A stretch of DNA of 64,000 nt, taken from Nonomuraea soli (lineage in GTDB: Bacteria > Actinomycetota > Actinomycetes > Streptosporangiales > Streptosporangiaceae). This document shows positions 1 through 7,857 of the stretch, piece by piece. Positions within the stretch are counted from its first letter, which is position 1; each line of letters begins with the position of its first letter. A model generated the notes under the pieces. It ran no database searches. It was not told the DNA's origin and worked only from the letters and a program-made list of their open reading frames with translations. The DNA lies in assembly GCF_013761175.1 (NCBI RefSeq), contig NZ_JACDUR010000006.1:372001-436000 (forward strand), read 5' to 3'. The translations under genes were made by a program, and so were the position numbers.

Positions 1-1656
1 GCCCCACAGCCTGCCCTGGTCGTCGAAGGTGATCGAGCCGAGCGACAGGTCGCCCTCGACCGGGACGGTCTGCCACTTGAGCGCGTCGGTGGCGATGTCG
101 TAGGCGAACAGCGTGCCCTGTCCCTGGGGCGTGCTGATGCCGCCGAAGGCGCTGGTGGCGCCGTAGACGACGCCGTCGCGGTAGGCCAGGCCGATCACCG
201 ACTGGCCCGGGATGATGCCGCGCCTGACCCTGAGGGCGCCGGTCGCGGGGTCGAGCAGGCTGAGCGCCCCGCCGAGCGTGCCGGACTTGGGCACGGTGCC
301 GAAGGCCAGCCAGTCGCCCGCCGAGACCATCGCGAACGGGCGGTCCTGCTCCTGCTCGCTCAGGTTGGCCAGCAGTTTCGGGGTGCCGTTCTCGAACTCG
401 TAGATCCGGGCTCCCGGGTAGACGCCCAGGTAGAGCTTGCCCTTGTGGGTGGTGATGCCCTCGCTCTGGCCGACGTTGGGCCAGAACTGGGACTCGCCGG
501 TCGCCGGGTCGTAGGCGGCCAGGCCGCCGGTGAAGAAGCCTCCGCCGTAGACGCGGCCGTCGGGGCCGTTGCCGAGGGAGCGGATGCTGACGGGCTGGCC
601 GGTCAGCGTGCCTTCCAGGAGCCTGCCCTTGCCGCTCTTGCGGTCGTAGTGCCAGAGGCGGCCCGTCGAGCCGGTGCCGATGAGGGTGTCGCCGACCCAG
701 CCGAGGGTTCTGGCGGCGCCGCCGTAGTCGGTGAATCCCAGCTTCGTGATCGTGCCGGTGATGAGGTCGTATCTGACGAGTTCCTCGTGCTGGAAGAGGT
801 AGGCGTGGCGCCCGTGCCTGCCGCCGCCGACGGTCAGGCTGTCGACGTCGTCGACCACGTCCTTCCAGACGCGGCGCTCCAGGTCGTAGACGCCCATGGG
901 GTTGGTGCCGTCGCTGCGGCCGAAGCGCACGAGCAGGTGGCGGCCGACCACGTCGAGGTCGTAGGCGTAGCCGCTGCCCTGCACGGGCGGGTCGATGACG
1001 GTCGTGCCGGTCTCGCCGACCACCGCGATCTTCATGCTGGAGGCGCCCATGCCGGCGTAGAGCGTGCCGTCGGGGCCGACGGCCAGGTCGCGGACGAACT
1101 GCTCGCCGGGCACCGGGTTGCCCAGGTCGGTGGTGGTGCCGGTGGCGGGGTCGTAGCGGAACAGCTTGCCGCCGGGGGAGGTGCCGCCGTAGACGGCGTC
1201 GGCGGTGGCGGCCACGGTCCACACGAAGGTCTCGGTGGCGATGGGGATGCCCAGTTCCACGACCTTGTCCTGGTCGGGCAGGTAGCGGAACAGGCGGCCC
1301 ATCGCGCCGGCCGTGGCGTTGTAGCTGCCGACGTAGACGCTGTGGTCGGGGGCGACGGAGACGGCCCACGAGCCCAGGGCGAGCGGCAGCGGTCGCTCGG
1401 CGATGAGGCTGCCGTCGAGGGCGTCGCGGATGCCGAGCTGGGCGGGGCCGGAGGCGCTGGAGGTCACCGAGTAGACGCGCGGGCCCGCCGGGTGACTTCG
1501 GTCGAGCGCGGTGCCCGCCGTGGTGGCGCCGGTGAGGGGGAGGGTGCCGAGGGTGGAGAAGCCGCAGCCGGTCGGTGGAGCGGCTGATGCGGATTCGGCC
1601 TGGACCGCGCTGGTGAGGGAGAAAGCTAACAGGAGCACTGCCAGCTTGGGGAGCAT
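1..1656 (-). CDS. Secreted beta-propeller (PQQ/quinoprotein-like) protein, C-terminus cut by window edge
   Basis: The first 552 codons are present; the 3' end lies outside the window. The ATG at 1656 follows a good Shine-Dalgarno (GGAGGAT, about 4 bases upstream). The N-terminus is a signal peptide (LAVLLLAFSLTSAVQA, small residues to about residue 25), so the protein is exported. The rest is made of repeated blades with motifs such as LFRYDPATGTTTDLG, AVGPDGTLYAGM and LAAYDPATGESQFWP, typical of PQQ-like/WD40-like propellers that bind ligands or polymers. No catalytic residues can be assigned and no enzyme partner is adjacent, so the function is unknown. A palindrome in the upstream gap may be its operator. 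Confidence 0.8.
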   Translation of the reverse strand, partial: MLPKLAVLLLAFSLTSAVQAESASAAPPTGCGFSTLGTLPLTGATTAGTALDRSHPAGPRVYSVTSSASGPAQLGIRDALDGSLIAERPLPLALGSWAVSVAPDHSVYVGSYNATAGAMGRLFRYLPDQDKVVELGIPIATETFVWTVAATADAVYGGTSPGGKLFRYDPATGTTTDLGNPVPGEQFVRDLAVGPDGTLYAGMGASSMKIAVVGETGTTVIDPPVQGSGYAYDLDVVGRHLLVRFGRSDGTNPMGVYDLERRVWKDVVDDVDSLTVGGGRHGRHAYLFQHEELVRYDLITGTITKLGFTDYGGAARTLGWVGDTLIGTGSTGRLWHYDRKSGKGRLLEGTLTGQPVSIRSLGNGPDGRVYGGGFFTGGLAAYDPATGESQFWPNVGQSEGITTHKGKLYLGVYPGARIYEFENGTPKLLANLSEQEQDRPFAMVSAGDWLAFGTVPKSGTLGGALSLLDPATGALRVRRGIIPGQSVIGLAYRDGVVYGATSAFGGISTPQGQGTLFAYDIATDALKWQTVPVEGDLSLGSITFDDQGRLWG

Positions 1657-1679
1657 GCCATCCTCCAAAGGATCGATGA

Positions 1680-1695
1680 TACGGTCTTGACCGTA
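1680..1695. promoter_or_regulatory. 16-bp palindrome upstream of the beta-propeller gene
   Basis: TACGGTC-TT-GACCGTA has perfect 7-bp arms around a 2-bp spacer. It sits 24 bases upstream of the propeller start, next to a possible minus-strand -10 (TATCAT). Size and symmetry suit a dimeric repressor such as a GntR-type protein; the binding protein is not identifiable here. Confidence 0.35.
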
Positions 1696-1723
1696 ATCTT
1701 CGGCGGAGGGCCTGGCAAGGGCG

Positions 1724-2266
1724 TCAGGCCGTCGTGACGATCTCGTCGGCGCGCTCCCGGGTGCCGTCGGCGGCGAACCACTCGCGCTCGGCGGCGAACC
1801 AGGTGCGCCACTGCCGCTCCAGGCCGGGGCCGTCGCGCTCGGCGACCCGCCGCCACCGCACGGGCTCGGGGGCCTCGACCCACACGGTCCAGGCGAGCAG
1901 GTGGGCGGCCGAACGCCTGGCCGTACCGACGCCCTCGATGAGGAGCACCGGCGCGGGCGGGACGGTCACCACCTCGGCGTAGGCGTCGCGCACCCAGTCG
2001 TAACGGCGGAAGCTCCCCGTACGGCCGGCGGCCAGCGGGACGAGCACCGCCCGCTCCAGGGCGGGGAACCAGGCGCCAGGCCCTTCGTCCCAGGGCACGG
2101 GGAAGTCGTCGCTGCGCACCACCTGCGCGCCCAGCTCCTCGCCGAGAGCCAGGGCGAAGGTGGTCTTGCCGGATCCCGCGGGCCCGTCGACGGCGACCAG
2201 CCGCGCCGGTCCGCACGACGGAGCCAGGGAGCGGATGCGGGACGCCAGCTCGGCGAAGTTCACCAT
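1724..2266 (-). CDS. P-loop nucleoside/uridine kinase-like protein
   Basis: A 180-residue cytoplasmic protein with a Walker A motif (VDGPAGSGKTTFA, about residues 26-38) close to the N-terminus and an acidic SDDFPVPWD segment where uridine kinase-like enzymes bind the phosphate acceptor. LLIEGVG near residue 110 fits the Walker B/lid strand, and the C-terminal half is rich in Arg, as in lid regions. Such proteins phosphorylate nucleosides or related small molecules with ATP; the substrate cannot be told. Its start faces the start of the CoA-transferase gene 90 bp away, so the two are divergent. ATG at 2266 is the start that keeps the P-loop at its usual depth. Confidence 0.75.
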   Translation of the reverse strand: MVNFAELASRIRSLAPSCGPARLVAVDGPAGSGKTTFALALGEELGAQVVRSDDFPVPWDEGPGAWFPALERAVLVPLAAGRTGSFRRYDWVRDAYAEVVTVPPAPVLLIEGVGTARRSAAHLLAWTVWVEAPEPVRWRRVAERDGPGLERQWRTWFAAEREWFAADGTRERADEIVTTA

Positions 2267-2355
2267 CGGGCCGATCTTCCCACGTCAGGACCGGCCGGAG
2301 CCGCAGCGCCGGGCATGAGGGATGATGGTGGCTTCGACCCACGTGGAGGCTGACC

Positions 2356-3567
2356 TTGCACGGACCCCTCGGTGACATCGTCGTCCTTGATCTGTCTCGC
2401 GCGCTGGCGGGCCCGCACGCCGCCCAGATGCTGGGTGACCTGGGCGCCAGGGTGATCAAGGTGGAGCATCCCGACGGCGGGGACGAGTCACGGGGATGGG
2501 GACCGCCGTTCGCCGGACCATCGGGTGATATTTCGACCTATTTCCTGGCGGCCAATCGCAACAAGCAGTCGATCGCCGTCGACCTCAAGACCCCCGAGGG
2601 CAAGGAGCTCATCGAACGGCTCGTCCGGCGCAGCGACGTGCTGATCGAGAACTTCCGCACCGGCGTCCTCGACAGGCTCGGCTTCACCGTCGGCAGGCTC
2701 CACGAGCTCAACCCGCGCCTGGTGATCCTGTCGATCACCGGCTTCGGCCACGACGGCCCCGAGGGCGGCAGGCCCGGATACGACCAGATCGCCCAGGGCG
2801 AGGCCGGCCTCATGTCGCTGACCGGTCCGGGCCCCGGCGAGCCGTACCGCGTGGGCGCCTCCATCGCCGACCTGCTGGCCGGGATCCACGGCGCCTACGG
2901 CGTGGCCGCCGCGTTGTACGAACGCGAGCGCACCGGACACGGCACCGTCGTGCGCACCTCGCTGCTGGCCGCCGTGACCGGCGTGCACTCCTACCACGGC
3001 ACCGCCTGGACCGTCGGCGGCCAGGTGCCCCGCGCGGGCGGCAACCACCACGCCTCCATCGCTCCCTACGGCGCCTTCCGCTGCGCCGACGGCATGATCC
3101 AGATCGCCGTCGCCAACGAGAACCAGTGGCGCAAGGTGGCCGCCCTGCTCGACCTCGACAAGCCCGGCTACGCCACCAATCGCGAACGGTTCGCCCACCG
3201 CGACGAGCTGATCGCCGACATCGAGAAGGCCCTGGCCGCCCACGACCGCGCCCACTGGCTGGAGCGCCTGGCCGAGCTGGGCATCCCGGCCGGGGCCATC
3301 CGCTCGATCGACGAGGTCTACGCCTGGGAGCAGACCCGCTCCCAGGGCCTGCTCGTCGAGGTCGAGCACCCCGTGCTGGGGACGATCGAGCTGCCGGGTC
3401 CGCCGCTGCGCTTCGACGACCACCCCGGATTCCACCACACGGCGCCGCCGCAGCTCGGGGCCGACCGCGACGCCGTCCTCGACTGGCTGGCCAGGGCCGA
3501 GCAGGAGGCGGCATCGGGGGGCGAGCACAGATCCACGGCCGCGGACGAAACCGAGGGGGGCAGGTGA
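2356..3567 (+). CDS. Class III (CaiB/BaiF-type) acyl-CoA transferase
   Basis: A 403-residue protein of normal length for family III CoA-transferases, which move CoA between carboxylic acids through an aspartyl-CoA thioester. The N-terminal LDLSRALAGPHAAQMLGDLG and KVEHPDGGDESRGWG are family signatures. NRNKQSIAVDLK and VLIENFRTG are also conserved, and D172 in SIADLLAG matches the catalytic aspartate by its position about 30 residues after GYDQ. Translation starts at TTG 2356 with GTGGAGG eight bases upstream. The stop overlaps the GTG of the next gene (GTGA), so the carboxyltransferase is translationally coupled. Donor and acceptor acids cannot be told from sequence. Confidence 0.9.
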   Translation: MHGPLGDIVVLDLSRALAGPHAAQMLGDLGARVIKVEHPDGGDESRGWGPPFAGPSGDISTYFLAANRNKQSIAVDLKTPEGKELIERLVRRSDVLIENFRTGVLDRLGFTVGRLHELNPRLVILSITGFGHDGPEGGRPGYDQIAQGEAGLMSLTGPGPGEPYRVGASIADLLAGIHGAYGVAAALYERERTGHGTVVRTSLLAAVTGVHSYHGTAWTVGGQVPRAGGNHHASIAPYGAFRCADGMIQIAVANENQWRKVAALLDLDKPGYATNRERFAHRDELIADIEKALAAHDRAHWLERLAELGIPAGAIRSIDEVYAWEQTRSQGLLVEVEHPVLGTIELPGPPLRFDDHPGFHHTAPPQLGADRDAVLDWLARAEQEAASGGEHRSTAADETEGGR

Positions 3568-5042
3568 GCCGTCCCGACGCGCGCACGCTGATCGCCACGG
3601 TCCTCGACGACGGCTCGTGGCGCTCGTGGGACGGCCCGATCGCCGACCCGGCGCCGCCCGGATCCTCCTACGCCGAGGAGCTGGCCGCGGCTCGCGCCAA
3701 GTCGGGATGCGACGAGTCGGTGATCACCGGCGAGGGGCTGCTCGACGGGCGGCGGGTGGCCATCGTGGTCAGCGAGTTCGCCTTCCTGGCCGGGTCGATT
3801 GGGGTGGCCGCCGCCGACCGGATCGCCAGGGCGATCCACCGGGCCACCGCCGAGCGGCTGCCGCTGCTGGCCGCCCCGGCCAGCGGGGGGACCCGGATGC
3901 AGGAGGGGGCGCCCGCCTTCGTCCAGATGGTCAAGATCACGGCGGCGGTCCAGCTGCACCGGGGCGCCGGGCTGCCGTACGTGGTGTACCTCCGGCACCC
4001 GACGACCGGCGGGGTGTTCGCCAGCTGGGGCTCGCTCGGCCACGTGACGGCCGCCGAGCCGGAGGCGCTCATCGGCTTCCTGGGCCCTCGGGTGTTCGAG
4101 TCGCTGCACGGCTACCCCTTTCCCGAGGGGGTGCAGACGGCGGCGAACCTGTTCAGCCACGGGCTGGTCGACGCGGTGGTCGACGCCGCCGACGCGCGCG
4201 CCGTGGCCATCCGCGCCCTGAACGTGTTGTGCCGCGACGACGCCTTGACCGAGCCCCGGCCGGAGGAGCCCGAGGAGGACCTGCGGCCGGTCGAGGCGTG
4301 GGAGGCCATCACCCGCTCCAGGCGCGACGACCGGCCCGGCGTGCGCGCCCTGCTCAAGCTCGCCGCGCGCGAGGTCACCCCGCTCAACGGCACCGGCGAG
4401 GGCGAGCACGACCCCGGACTGCTGCTGGCGCTGGCCAGGTTCGGCAGCGCACCCGCCGTGGTCCTGGGCCAGGACCGGCGCAGGCAGCGGGCCATCGCGC
4501 CCCTGGGTCCCGCCGGGCTGCGCGTGGCCCGCCGCGGCATGCGCCTGGCCGCCGAGCTCGGCCTGCCGCTCGTGACCGTGATCGACACCGCCGGCGCCGC
4601 GTTGTCGAAGGCGGCGGAGGAGGGCGGGCTGGCCGCCGAGATCGCCCGCTGCCTGGCCGACCTGGTCATGCTGGAGGCCCCCACCGTCTGCCTGCTGCTC
4701 GGCGAGGGCGCCGGTGGCGGGGCGCTGGCGCTGCTGCCGGCCGACCGGGTGGTGGCCGCGCAGCACGCCTGGCTGTCGCCGCTGCCTCCCGAGGGGGCCT
4801 CGGCGATCCTCTACCGCAGCGTCGACTTCGCCCCGGAGATCGCCCAGGCCCAGCGGGTGCGCGCGACCGACCTGCGCGCCGCCGGCATCGTCGACCGCGT
4901 CGTCCCCGAACGTCCCGACGCCGCCTACGAGCCGCGCGCGTTCTGCGAGCGGGTGGGCGCCACCCTGGAGTACGAGATCGCCGGGCTGCTCGCCCGCGAC
5001 CCGGCCGAGCGCCGCACGGCCCGCCTGTCCCGCTACAGCTAG
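3564..5042 (+). CDS. Fused acyl-CoA carboxyltransferase (AccD-like plus AccA-like halves)
   Basis: From GTG 3564 (overlapping the CoA-transferase TGA, with GAGGGGGG upstream) it encodes 492 residues. The N-terminal half resembles the carboxyltransferase beta subunit (ITGEGLLDGRRVAI, then SGGTRMQEG, an oxyanion-hole/CoA-binding crotonase-like loop). The C-terminal half resembles the alpha subunit (VIDTAGAALSKAAEEGGLA, GEGAGGGALALLPADRVV). It lacks the N-terminal four-Cys zinc finger of bacterial AccD. Such enzymes transfer carboxyl from carboxybiotin to an acyl-CoA, yet no biotin carboxylase or BCCP gene is nearby; these would have to act from elsewhere, or the enzyme may be a biotin-independent or decarboxylating variant. 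Pairing with a CoA-transferase suggests a dedicated acyl-CoA substrate. Confidence 0.85.
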   Translation: MSRPDARTLIATVLDDGSWRSWDGPIADPAPPGSSYAEELAAARAKSGCDESVITGEGLLDGRRVAIVVSEFAFLAGSIGVAAADRIARAIHRATAERLPLLAAPASGGTRMQEGAPAFVQMVKITAAVQLHRGAGLPYVVYLRHPTTGGVFASWGSLGHVTAAEPEALIGFLGPRVFESLHGYPFPEGVQTAANLFSHGLVDAVVDAADARAVAIRALNVLCRDDALTEPRPEEPEEDLRPVEAWEAITRSRRDDRPGVRALLKLAAREVTPLNGTGEGEHDPGLLLALARFGSAPAVVLGQDRRRQRAIAPLGPAGLRVARRGMRLAAELGLPLVTVIDTAGAALSKAAEEGGLAAEIARCLADLVMLEAPTVCLLLGEGAGGGALALLPADRVVAAQHAWLSPLPPEGASAILYRSVDFAPEIAQAQRVRATDLRAAGIVDRVVPERPDAAYEPRAFCERVGATLEYEIAGLLARDPAERRTARLSRYS

Positions 5043-5049
5043 GGCCCGC

Positions 5050-6492
5050 TCACTGGGGGTGCAGCCGCTCCTTCTCGCCGTCCCCGTGACCCACGGCGAT
5101 GGCGGCGATCCGCGCGTCACGCGGGTAGCGCAGGAACCAGAGCCGGTACGCCGCCCCCGGTGGCCGCACGAAGCTGCCGGGGAAGCGCCGCCCGTCGGCG
5201 GCGACCGCGGTGACGGACGTCCAGCCCTCGCCGGCCGCGCCGTACCTCGTGACCTCGGCTCCCTCGGGAAGGTAGGTGGTGATCCTGGCGCCCGACGGGC
5301 CGAGCGCGTCCTGAGAGGAAGGCACGCAGCCCAGCGTGCCGCAGACCTGCCGCCCCTGGCCAGGCACGTCGGCCCACCAGAGCCGGAAGGGCCCGCCTAC
5401 GGAACCCTCGCTGCCGGGCACGGTGACCGGCTCGCCGATCCGCCACCTGGTGAAGTACTCCTCGTCCACCTCGGTGCGCACCCGCCACAGCTCGGTGCCC
5501 GACGCGTCGAGGCCCGCCCAGGAGGTCATGGCCGTCTCCCCGTCCGGCAGGGCGAACAGGGCCAGCCCGAGCCCCCAGGGATCGGGCACGGTGTCCACCC
5601 CCTTCTCGCCGTCGTGGAAGGTGACCGTCACGTGGGCGGTCGCCCCGGAGACGACGCCGAACAGCAAGCCCTCGCCGGGGATCAGGCGCGGCGTCTGGAC
5701 GGGGTCGAGCGGGGTCCTGCCGAGCGGCATGCCCCGGCGGGTGAAGAGCACGTCCTCCGGCCCCTCGGCGCGATATGCCAGGAGCCCGCCCGGCAGGGTC
5801 AACGCCGGGTCCGCCGGCGCCGGGGGATCGGGCAGCGACGCGCGCCTGAGGACGGCCAGCTGCCCGCCCTCCGCGCCGGTGAACCGGATCTCGCCGACCT
5901 GGTCGGCGGCCTTCAGCGGGATCGACCAGATCGGCATCGGCGCCCCGGGCGGCTGCTCCATGCTGCCCTCGACCACCGATCCGTCCCTGGTCAGCGCGGT
6001 GACGGTGGCAGGCTCCCCGCGGAAGACCCCGTAGTCGACGAACTCCTCGGCACCCGCCACCTCGGTGGTGCCCATGTACAGGGCCTGCTGCGAGCTCAGC
6101 TCGAAGCCCGCGGTGATCCGGCAGCCGCCCGAGCGCGGCCTGTCGATGCGGAAGCACACCTCCACCTCGCCCTGGCGCCCACGGGCGAACCACAACTCGA
6201 CCCCGGAGGGATCGTCCAGGGTGACCGGCCCGCCCAGGGGGCTGCTGCCTGCCGTGAGCTGGTCGATCACCGGATCCGCTGCGGCGTCCGGCCGCGGCGG
6301 ATCGGTCCGCGACACGGCGGGCGCCACCAGGGCGGCCGCCACCGCGACGGCCAGCGCCGCCGGCAGCCACAACCGCGCGCGCCCGCCCCGCTCGGTGCGG
6401 CGGCGCACCTCGTGCCAGGCGCCGGGGCTGATGTCGTAGGTCTGCGCCCGCGCGTGCAGCGCCGCGCGCAGGCGCTCCTCGATGTCGTTCAC
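5050..6492 (-). CDS. Single-pass membrane protein coupled to the ECF sigma factor (putative anti-sigma/sensor)
   Basis: The ATG at 6492 overlaps the sigma-factor stop (ATGA), so the 480-residue protein is made with the sigma factor. Residues 1-40 are cytoplasmic, with the motif ISPGAWHEVRRRTERG common in proteins partnered with SigE-family sigma factors. Residues 41-60 (LWLPAALAVAVAAALVAPAV) form one membrane helix, and about 420 residues lie outside. The outer part has no recognised catalytic motif. There is no zinc anti-sigma HxxxCxxC motif, so a classical ZAS mechanism is unlikely; a role in controlling the sigma factor is inferred from context. The gene converges on the carboxyltransferase with a 7-bp gap. 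Confidence 0.7.
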   Translation of the reverse strand: MNDIEERLRAALHARAQTYDISPGAWHEVRRRTERGGRARLWLPAALAVAVAAALVAPAVSRTDPPRPDAAADPVIDQLTAGSSPLGGPVTLDDPSGVELWFARGRQGEVEVCFRIDRPRSGGCRITAGFELSSQQALYMGTTEVAGAEEFVDYGVFRGEPATVTALTRDGSVVEGSMEQPPGAPMPIWSIPLKAADQVGEIRFTGAEGGQLAVLRRASLPDPPAPADPALTLPGGLLAYRAEGPEDVLFTRRGMPLGRTPLDPVQTPRLIPGEGLLFGVVSGATAHVTVTFHDGEKGVDTVPDPWGLGLALFALPDGETAMTSWAGLDASGTELWRVRTEVDEEYFTRWRIGEPVTVPGSEGSVGGPFRLWWADVPGQGRQVCGTLGCVPSSQDALGPSGARITTYLPEGAEVTRYGAAGEGWTSVTAVAADGRRFPGSFVRPPGAAYRLWFLRYPRDARIAAIAVGHGDGEKERLHPQ

Positions 6493-6977
6493 AGCGTTCC
6501 CCTCAGGGTGGCCAGGGCGCGGCTCATGTGGGTCTTGACCGAGCCGGCGGAGACTCCCATCGCCTCGGCGATCTCCCGCTCGGACAGGTCGAGCCAGTAG
6601 CGCAGCACGAGCGCCTCGCGCTGGCGGCGGGGCAGGCGGTCGAGGGCGCCGAGCAGTTCGCGGTGCTGCTCGGCCACGAGCGCCTGGTGTTCCCCGCTGG
6701 GGACCGGCTCGGGGGGTTCCGGCCTGCGTAACCGCGCGATCCGCAGGTGCCGTATGCGGTTGCGGGTCAGGTTGCAGACGGTCGAGCGCAGGTAGGCCAG
6801 GCTGGAGCCGGCGTCGCGCAGGGTGCGGCGGTGCAGCCGGGCGAAGGCCTCCTGGGCGATGTCCTCCGGGTCGTCGGCGCCGAGCAGGCCGGCCAGCCGC
6901 ACCATGGCGGCGTACTGCGAGGCGAACAGCTCTGCGAAGGAGGGGGTCTCGCGCGCCACCGTCGGGGATTCCATCAC
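6489..6977 (-). CDS. ECF RNA polymerase sigma factor, SigE-like family
   Basis: 162 residues with the two ECF regions only. Region 2 is FAELFASQYAAMVRLAGLLG followed by DPEDIAQEAFARLHRR, with the -10-binding part SLAYLRSTVCNLTRNRIRH. Region 4 is LPRRQREALVLRYWLDLSE then IAEAMGVSAGSVKTHMSRA, the -35-reading helix-turn-helix. It is typical of the short sigma factors that respond to envelope or other external signals. The first codons are GTG ATG, so initiation may be at 6977 or 6974. The downstream membrane protein overlaps by four bases and is the likely regulator. An inverted repeat at 6988-7004 lies just upstream. Confidence 0.9.
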   Translation of the reverse strand: MMESPTVARETPSFAELFASQYAAMVRLAGLLGADDPEDIAQEAFARLHRRTLRDAGSSLAYLRSTVCNLTRNRIRHLRIARLRRPEPPEPVPSGEHQALVAEQHRELLGALDRLPRRQREALVLRYWLDLSEREIAEAMGVSAGSVKTHMSRALATLRGTL

Positions 6978-6987
6978 GCTCTTAGAG

Positions 6988-7004
6988 ACACGCGAACCGC
7001 GTGT
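6988..7004. promoter_or_regulatory. Inverted repeat between the sigma factor and upstream genes
   Basis: ACACGCG-AAC-CGCGTGT has perfect 7-bp arms. It starts 10 bases upstream of the sigma-factor start and 14 bases past the stop of the minus-strand gene ending at 7018. It may be an operator or promoter element of the sigma gene, or a short terminator for the preceding pair; the sequence does not decide. Confidence 0.35.
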
Positions 7005-7017
7005 GCGTTGACACGGG

Positions 7018-7404
7018 TTAAGGAACGGGTATCCGCTCCACCCTGATGGAGAAGACCTCCTCAGCTGGGACGATCACCTCGTAGGCGCCGTGGTCGACCA
7101 TCCAGTAGCCCAGGGCCTCGGCCTTCATGCCGCTGTGGCCGAGATAGGCGATGTGCAGGCCGCTTTCGTCCTCGTCGAGGACCACGCAGGGCTCGCCGCC
7201 GAACGCGCCGACCGTGCGCACCAGCACCAGCCACTCCAGCTCCGAGCGGTGCACGCCGCGCCGCCAGTAGCCCGAGGCCTGCTCGAAGCCGTCGCGTTCC
7301 GACTCGCTGAAGAGCACGACCTGGTCGCTGTCGGGCCCGAGCGCCGCGGGGAAGCTGTCGTCGCCGTACTTGGCCACGAAGCCGTTGGAGATGATGGCGC
7401 TCAT
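7018..7404 (-). CDS. Hypothetical protein, second gene of a coupled pair
   Basis: 128 residues from ATG 7404, chosen because this ATG overlaps the TGA of the upstream gene (ATGA), a typical coupling arrangement; an upstream in-frame start would run into that gene. The protein is acidic (for example VVLDEDESG and SESERDGFEQ), with predicted mixed alpha/beta strands (WLVLVRTVGAF, AYEVIVPAEEVFSIRVE), no signal peptide and no membrane helix. I do not recognise the family. Its tight coupling with the 148-residue gene suggests the two products act together. Confidence 0.65.
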   Translation of the reverse strand: MSAIISNGFVAKYGDDSFPAALGPDSDQVVLFSESERDGFEQASGYWRRGVHRSELEWLVLVRTVGAFGGEPCVVLDEDESGLHIAYLGHSGMKAEALGYWMVDHGAYEVIVPAEEVFSIRVERIPVP

Positions 7405-7847
7405 GCGGCCGGCCGCCAGGTCAGGCCGTCGTACTCGGCGAAGGAGCGCCACCGCTCGCCGGTCACGTGCATGATCTGCGCCCCCGCCGGGATCGGCATG
7501 GGCATGGTGTGGAACTGCGGCACGACGTGGTCGCGCGAGGTGGTGAATCCGTTGCCGGCGAAGGGGGCCACGTCGCTCCAGTCGCCGCCCATGTGCGGGC
7601 CGTACGGCACGGCGTAGGTGTCGACGTCGCGGGCGTACCAGCGCATGACGTACAGCTCCGGCACGGCGGCGGTCAGCTGGCTGCCGTCGAAGGACAGGTC
7701 GAGTCCGTGGTAGAGCTGCTTGGGCGTGGTGAGCCTGGCGCAGTCCTGCACGCGGTAGACGTAGCCGGACACGATGGTGCGCTTGCCTGACAGGTAGGGC
7801 ACCAGCAGATGCGGTGGCACCACTTTCTGCATCTGCGTTCCGCTCAC
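7401..7847 (-). CDS. Hypothetical protein, first gene of a coupled pair
   Basis: 148 residues from GTG 7847, with AGGGATC just upstream; an internal ATG (MQKVVPPH) is an alternative start. It is soluble, rich in Tyr, Pro and His (VPYGPHMGGDWSDVAPF, VPQFHTMPMPIPAGAQ), and ends in HVTGERWRSFAEYDGLTWRP. No domain is recognised. High aromatic and proline content with VYRVQDCAR suggests a compact beta-rich fold, which is only an impression. It is read into the 128-residue gene through a 4-base overlap. Confidence 0.65.
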   Translation of the reverse strand: MSGTQMQKVVPPHLLVPYLSGKRTIVSGYVYRVQDCARLTTPKQLYHGLDLSFDGSQLTAAVPELYVMRWYARDVDTYAVPYGPHMGGDWSDVAPFAGNGFTTSRDHVVPQFHTMPMPIPAGAQIMHVTGERWRSFAEYDGLTWRPAA

Positions 7848-7857
7848 GATCCCTACT

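Noticed and set aside
445-1587. Long plus-strand open frame opposite the beta-propeller gene
   Set aside because: Ala/Gly/Val-rich shadow of the real minus-strand gene, with no ribosome site and no recognisable motif.
3318-5120. 600-codon minus-strand open frame opposite the carboxyltransferase
   Set aside because: Low-complexity shadow frame; the plus strand carries the family motifs.
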